This document shows, piece after piece, positions 60,453 through 64,000 of a stretch of 64,000 nt of DNA (the first letter of the stretch is position 1; each line of letters begins with the position of its first letter). A program made the translations under genes and the position numbers. Below the pieces are notes generated by a model. The model was not told the DNA's origin, ran no database searches, and saw only the letters and a program-made list of their open reading frames with translations. Origin of the DNA: Micromonospora sp. PLK6-60 (GTDB taxonomy: Bacteria; Actinomycetota; Actinomycetes; Mycobacteriales; Micromonosporaceae); NCBI RefSeq assembly GCF_019890675.1, contig NZ_JAIOAA010000018.1, forward strand, positions 1-64,000, written 5' to 3'.

Positions 60453-61214
60453 TCAGGTGCGCAGGTATGACGCGCCGTTGAGGTCGACGATCGTGCCGGA
60501 GGCCCATTCGGCCTCGGGGCTGGCCAGCCAGTGCACGGCGGCGGCGATCTCCTCGGGACGGGCCACCCGGTTGAACGGGGACTGGGCGCGGATCGCGTCG
60601 CCCCGCTCGCCGGCCAGGTGCGTCGTGGTCATGTCCGTCTCGACGAAGCCGGGCGCGACCGTCGCCACCGCGATGCCGTACGGCGCCAGCGCGAGCGCCA
60701 GCGACTGGCCCAGCGCGTTCAGGCCCGCCTTGCTGGCCCCGTACGCGGGCTGCTCCGGCTCGCCCCGGAAGGCACCCCGGGAGGAGACGTTGACGATCCG
60801 CCCACCCCGCCCACGCATGTGCTGGGCGGCGCACCAGGTCACGTTGGCGGCCCCGGTCAGGTTGGTCTCCACGACCAGCCGCCACTGCTCGCGCCACTGC
60901 TCGTAGGTGGCGCCGAAGACCGGGTGAGGACTGTCCCGCGGGCCGTACACCCCGGCGTTGTTGACCAGGACGTCGAGCCCACCCAGGGCCTGTGCCGCCG
61001 CGTCGACCATGGCGCGTACGCCGTCCGGGTCGGTCAGGTCGGCGCGGACCACCACGTGTCCGTCGCCGGGCAACTCGGCCCGTAGTGCCTCGGCGAGGTC
61101 CGCCGAGTCCCGGTGGTGGATCGCCACCCGGTCCCCGCCCGCCGCGAACGCCCGTGCCACCGCCCGACCGATGCCGCGCGAGGCCCCCGTCACCAGTACC
61201 GCCCGTCCCGCCAT
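60453..61214 (-). CDS. Short-chain dehydrogenase/reductase (FabG-like)
   Basis: NAD(P)-dependent oxidoreductase of 253 residues with TGASRGIGRAVARAF, NNAGVYG, the catalytic VSSRGAFRGEPEQPAYGASKAGL (Ser, Tyr-x3-Lys), and PGFVETDM. FabG-like SDRs act on many carbonyl substrates; this one is not in a fatty-acid operon. ATG 61214 has CAGGAT 7 nt upstream on the minus strand (complement of 61222-61227). The stretch 61254-61295 just upstream is a 21-bp unit GCGGTCGCGTCCCGGCACGG repeated twice. Confidence 0.9.
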   Translation of the reverse strand: MAGRAVLVTGASRGIGRAVARAFAAGGDRVAIHHRDSADLAEALRAELPGDGHVVVRADLTDPDGVRAMVDAAAQALGGLDVLVNNAGVYGPRDSPHPVFGATYEQWREQWRLVVETNLTGAANVTWCAAQHMRGRGGRIVNVSSRGAFRGEPEQPAYGASKAGLNALGQSLALALAPYGIAVATVAPGFVETDMTTTHLAGERGDAIRAQSPFNRVARPEEIAAAVHWLASPEAEWASGTIVDLNGASYLRT

Positions 61215-61294
61215 GGCCGCTATCCTGCCGCAGCCGGGGATGGCAGCCGGCACGGCGGTCGCGTCCCGGCACGGGCGGTCGCGTCCCGGCACGG

Positions 61295-61352
61295 GTGTTA
61301 ACAAGGGGCCCTTCCCATACACGAGGCGTTAATAAGGGGCCCTTCCTTACAC
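61295..61352. repeat. Interspersed GGGGCCCC/GTTAAC element, copy 6
   Basis: Reverse orientation: GGTGTTAACAAGGGGCCC, TTCCCATACACGAGGCG, TTAATAAGGGGCCCTTCC, TTACAC. Its right edge creates TACACT (61348-61353), 6 nt before the ATG of the HIT gene, so the element seems to supply that gene's -10. Confidence 0.8.
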
Positions 61353-61359
61353 TGCCCGG

Positions 61360-61710
61360 ATGGGAACCGACTGCCTGTTCTGCCGGATCGTCGCCGGGGA
61401 GATCCCGGCCACCATCGTGCGGGAGACCGACCGCACCGTCGCCTTCCGGGACATCGATCCCAAGGCGCCCACCCACGTGCTGGTCATTCCCAAGGAGCAC
61501 TACGCCGACGTGGCGACGCTCGCCCTGGACGACCCGGGCCTGGCCGGCGAGGTGCTGGCCACCGCGGCGGCGGTGGCCGAGGAGGAGGGGCTGGACGCCG
61601 ACGGCTTCCGGCTGATGTTCAACACCGGGGCGAACGGCGGTCAGGAGGTGTTCCACGTCCACGCGCACCTGCTCGGCGGCGCCCCCCTCGGCCCGATGCT
61701 GTGCGTGTAA
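61360..61710 (+). CDS. HIT (histidine triad) family protein
   Basis: A 116-residue Hint-like nucleotide-phosphoramidase with CLFCRIVAGEIPATIVRETDRTVAFRDIDPKAPTHVLVIPKEHY, and the triad QEVFHVHAHLLGG. It probably hydrolyses AMP-lysine or similar adducts. The start is fixed by TACACT 6 nt upstream. The final codons GTG TAA lie inside the large palindrome that follows, so copies of the element flank this gene on both sides. Confidence 0.94.
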   Translation: MGTDCLFCRIVAGEIPATIVRETDRTVAFRDIDPKAPTHVLVIPKEHYADVATLALDDPGLAGEVLATAAAVAEEEGLDADGFRLMFNTGANGGQEVFHVHAHLLGGAPLGPMLCV

Positions 61711-61762
61711 GGAGGGGCCCCTTATTAACAGACGTCTGTTAATAAGGGGCCCCTCCTTACAC
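61705..61762. repeat. Perfect 58-bp palindrome, interspersed element copy 7
   Basis: Positions 61705-61762 equal their own reverse complement over all 58 bases. Each half reads GTGTAAGGAGGGGCCCCTTA then TTAACAGAC to the centre between 61733 and 61734. It contains the HIT stop codon on the left and the TACACT -10 of the serine hydrolase (61758-61763) on the right. It seems to be two left modules head to head. Confidence 0.92.
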
Positions 61763-61769
61763 TGCAACC

Positions 61770-63146
61770 ATGATCAGCGTTGACGATCGGTTGGACCGGA
61801 TGGTGCGGCGGGTGCAGGCCGACGCCCGGGTACCCGCTCTCGCGGCCGCCCTGCACCGGGCCGACCGCCCGCTCTGGACCGGCGCGGTGGGCGGCACAGG
61901 CAACGACACCCCGCTGGACGCGGACACCGTGTTCCGGATCGGCTCGGTCACCAAGACCTTCACCTCGGTGCTGGTCATGCAGTGCCGGGACGAGGGGCTG
62001 CTCGACCTGGATGACCCGATCGGGCGGCACCTGGACCTCCCGGCGCACGGGGACGCCACCGTACGCCGGCTGCTCTCGCACACCGCCGGCCTGCAACGCG
62101 AGCCGTACGGCGACGTGTGGGACAGCCTGCGCGCCCCGGGCGTCGACGAACTCCTCGCCGATCTGGCCCGGGCCGAGCGGGTGTTGCCCCCGGCGCGGCG
62201 CTACCACTACTCGAACCTGGGACTGGCCCTGCTGGGCGAGCTGGTGGCCCGGCTGCGCGGCGGTACCTGGGCGGAGGTGCTTGCCGACCGGGTGCTGGCC
62301 CCCCTCGGGCTGACCGGCACCGGGCCGGTGCCGGGTGAGCGGGCGGCGACCGGCTTCCTGGTCGACGCGTACTCCGACGAGGCCCACCCGGAGCAACCGA
62401 CCGACTTCGGCGCGGTCGCGCCCGCCGCGCAGCTCTGGAGCACCGCCCCCGACATGGCCCGGTGGGCGGCGTTCCTGGCCGACCCGGCGGCGCTCGACCC
62501 GGCCGGCGCGGTGCTCGCCCCGGCCACCCTCGACGAGATGCGCTGGCCGCTGACCGTGACCGACGAGACCTCCTGGGGCGGCGGCTTCGGGCTGGGCCTG
62601 ATCCTGGTGCCGCAGGAGAGCCGGGTGATGCACGTCGGCCACGACGGGGCGATGCCCGGCTTCCTGGCCGCCGTCTACGGCCGGCGGGGCGGCGAGGGTA
62701 CGGCGGGCGCGATGGGCGCCGCGGTGCTCGCCTCCTCGGGCACCGCCGCGGAGATCTTCGACCTGCCGCACCGGTTGCTCGCCGCCGCGGCCGAGCACGA
62801 CCCGGCGGAGATCGCGCCGTGGCGGCCCGGTCCGGCCGCCCCGGCGCACCTGCGCGGGGCGCTGGGCCGCTGGTGGGGCGAGGGTTTCGAGTACGTCTTC
62901 TCCTGGCACGACGGCACGCTGCGGGCCCGTGGCGCCGGCGACCCGGCCGGCAAGCCGCCGGCGGTGTTCGCGCCGCTGCCGGACCGGCCCGACGTGTTCC
63001 GGACGGTCGCCGGCCGGGAGGTCGGTGAGCTGCTGCGGCTGACCCGCGACGAGCGCGGCGTGGTGGTCCGGATGCACTGGGCGACCTACCGGTTCACCCG
63101 CCACCAGGAGACCTTCGACGGGTACGACTTCCGTGCCGGTAGTTGA
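61770..63146 (+). CDS. Serine hydrolase, beta-lactamase / penicillin-binding-protein fold
   Basis: A 458-residue class-C-like hydrolase, probably cytoplasmic (no signal peptide). Catalytic motifs are FRIGSVTKTFTSVLV (S-x-x-K near residue 70), HYSNLGLALLGELVAR (Y-x-N) and MHVGHDGAMPGF (H-x-G in place of K-T-G). It has a C-terminal domain (about 360-458) of the kind seen in esterases or D-aminopeptidases of this fold. Function as a beta-lactamase is unlikely without export; the substrate is unknown. ATG 61770 follows TACACT by 6 nt. Confidence 0.9.
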   Translation: MISVDDRLDRMVRRVQADARVPALAAALHRADRPLWTGAVGGTGNDTPLDADTVFRIGSVTKTFTSVLVMQCRDEGLLDLDDPIGRHLDLPAHGDATVRRLLSHTAGLQREPYGDVWDSLRAPGVDELLADLARAERVLPPARRYHYSNLGLALLGELVARLRGGTWAEVLADRVLAPLGLTGTGPVPGERAATGFLVDAYSDEAHPEQPTDFGAVAPAAQLWSTAPDMARWAAFLADPAALDPAGAVLAPATLDEMRWPLTVTDETSWGGGFGLGLILVPQESRVMHVGHDGAMPGFLAAVYGRRGGEGTAGAMGAAVLASSGTAAEIFDLPHRLLAAAAEHDPAEIAPWRPGPAAPAHLRGALGRWWGEGFEYVFSWHDGTLRARGAGDPAGKPPAVFAPLPDRPDVFRTVAGREVGELLRLTRDERGVVVRMHWATYRFTRHQETFDGYDFRAGS

Positions 63147-63192
63147 CCTTCAAGCAGTGGAAATGGACGAGGTGCCCCGGGTGTTGACCCGA

Positions 63193-63277
63193 TACGATGG
63201 GGGCAACGTCCGTCCGCCGGGCCAGCGAGGTTCGGCGCCGAGATCGAGAGCAGGTGGCGCAGGGCCCGACGGGCCCG
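63193..63277 (+). promoter_or_regulatory. Candidate promoter and leader of phoH
   Basis: TACGAT (63193-63198) is a good -10. A TTGACC at 63184-63189 is too close to be its -35. The leader of about 75 nt includes GGGCCCGACGGGCCC, a small hairpin just before the ATG at 63282. Confidence 0.35.
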
Positions 63278-63281
63278 AGCT

Positions 63282-64000
<719 letters not shown>

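Overview
The window is a gene-dense, very GC-rich (about 70-75% by eye) stretch of an actinobacterial chromosome. Codons end almost always in G or C, and GTG and TTG starts are common. Gene content and order match the conserved actinobacterial block known from Mycobacterium tuberculosis (valS-folC-DUF4233-ndk-rne-rplU-rpmA-obg, then nadD-rsfS-phosphatase-degV-comEA-comEC-holA-rpsT-lepA, then hemW-hrcA-dnaJ2-rsmE-phoH). The overall style (composition, accessory genes, DUF397 protein, interspersed GGGGCCCC/GTTAAC repeats) suggests Micromonosporaceae, probably Micromonospora or a relative; this is inference. It looks like ordinary chromosome: I see no prophage, insertion sequence, CRISPR array, tRNA or rRNA, and no recognisable defence system.

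Layout. 0-12 kb: a membrane protein, valS-folC-DUF4233, a membrane-anchored VOC-domain protein, ndk, an ECF41-type sigma factor with its carboxymuconolactone decarboxylase partner and a matching promoter, and ileS behind an isoleucine T-box. 12-24 kb: plsC-type acyltransferase, a proline-rich paralogue of the first gene, a radical-SAM/DUF2344 pair, rne, rplU-rpmA-obg and a GNAT acetyltransferase. 24-33.6 kb: an accessory block with DUF4383, a three-gene membrane-stress cluster (holin-like PF07332 and DUF3618), a CYP152-type P450 peroxygenase upstream of a second SnoaL-tailed sigma factor and a double SnoaL protein, DUF397 and aminopeptidase N. 33.7-47.3 kb: nadD-rsfS-phosphatase, degV, an SDR and a hydrolase, competence genes comEA-comEC, holA, rpsT, a phosphotransferase, DUF4240 and lepA. 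47.6-52.7 kb: two near-identical GlsB/YeaQ-type stress membrane proteins with matching promoters, a CUT1 sugar ABC transporter without its own ATPase, and a MOSC protein. 52.9-64 kb: an SLT-like membrane protein, enoyl-CoA hydratase divergent from hemW, DUF4870, CIRCE-hrcA-dnaJ2-rsmE, an SDR, HIT, a serine hydrolase, and phoH running off the edge.

The most interesting material is between the genes. A family of about 50-58 bp elements, built from two GGGGCCCC/GTTAAC modules, occurs seven times. Some copies supply the stop codon of the upstream gene or the -10 box of the downstream gene, and one is a perfect 58-bp palindrome. There is also a nested 71-bp cruciform-like repeat, several minisatellites, repeats in the rplU leader, and a 14-bp-stem hairpin between divergent genes. 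At least 17 starts have a TANNNT-like -10 box only 6-8 nt upstream, implying widespread leaderless transcription; in one case two such boxes overlap on opposite strands.
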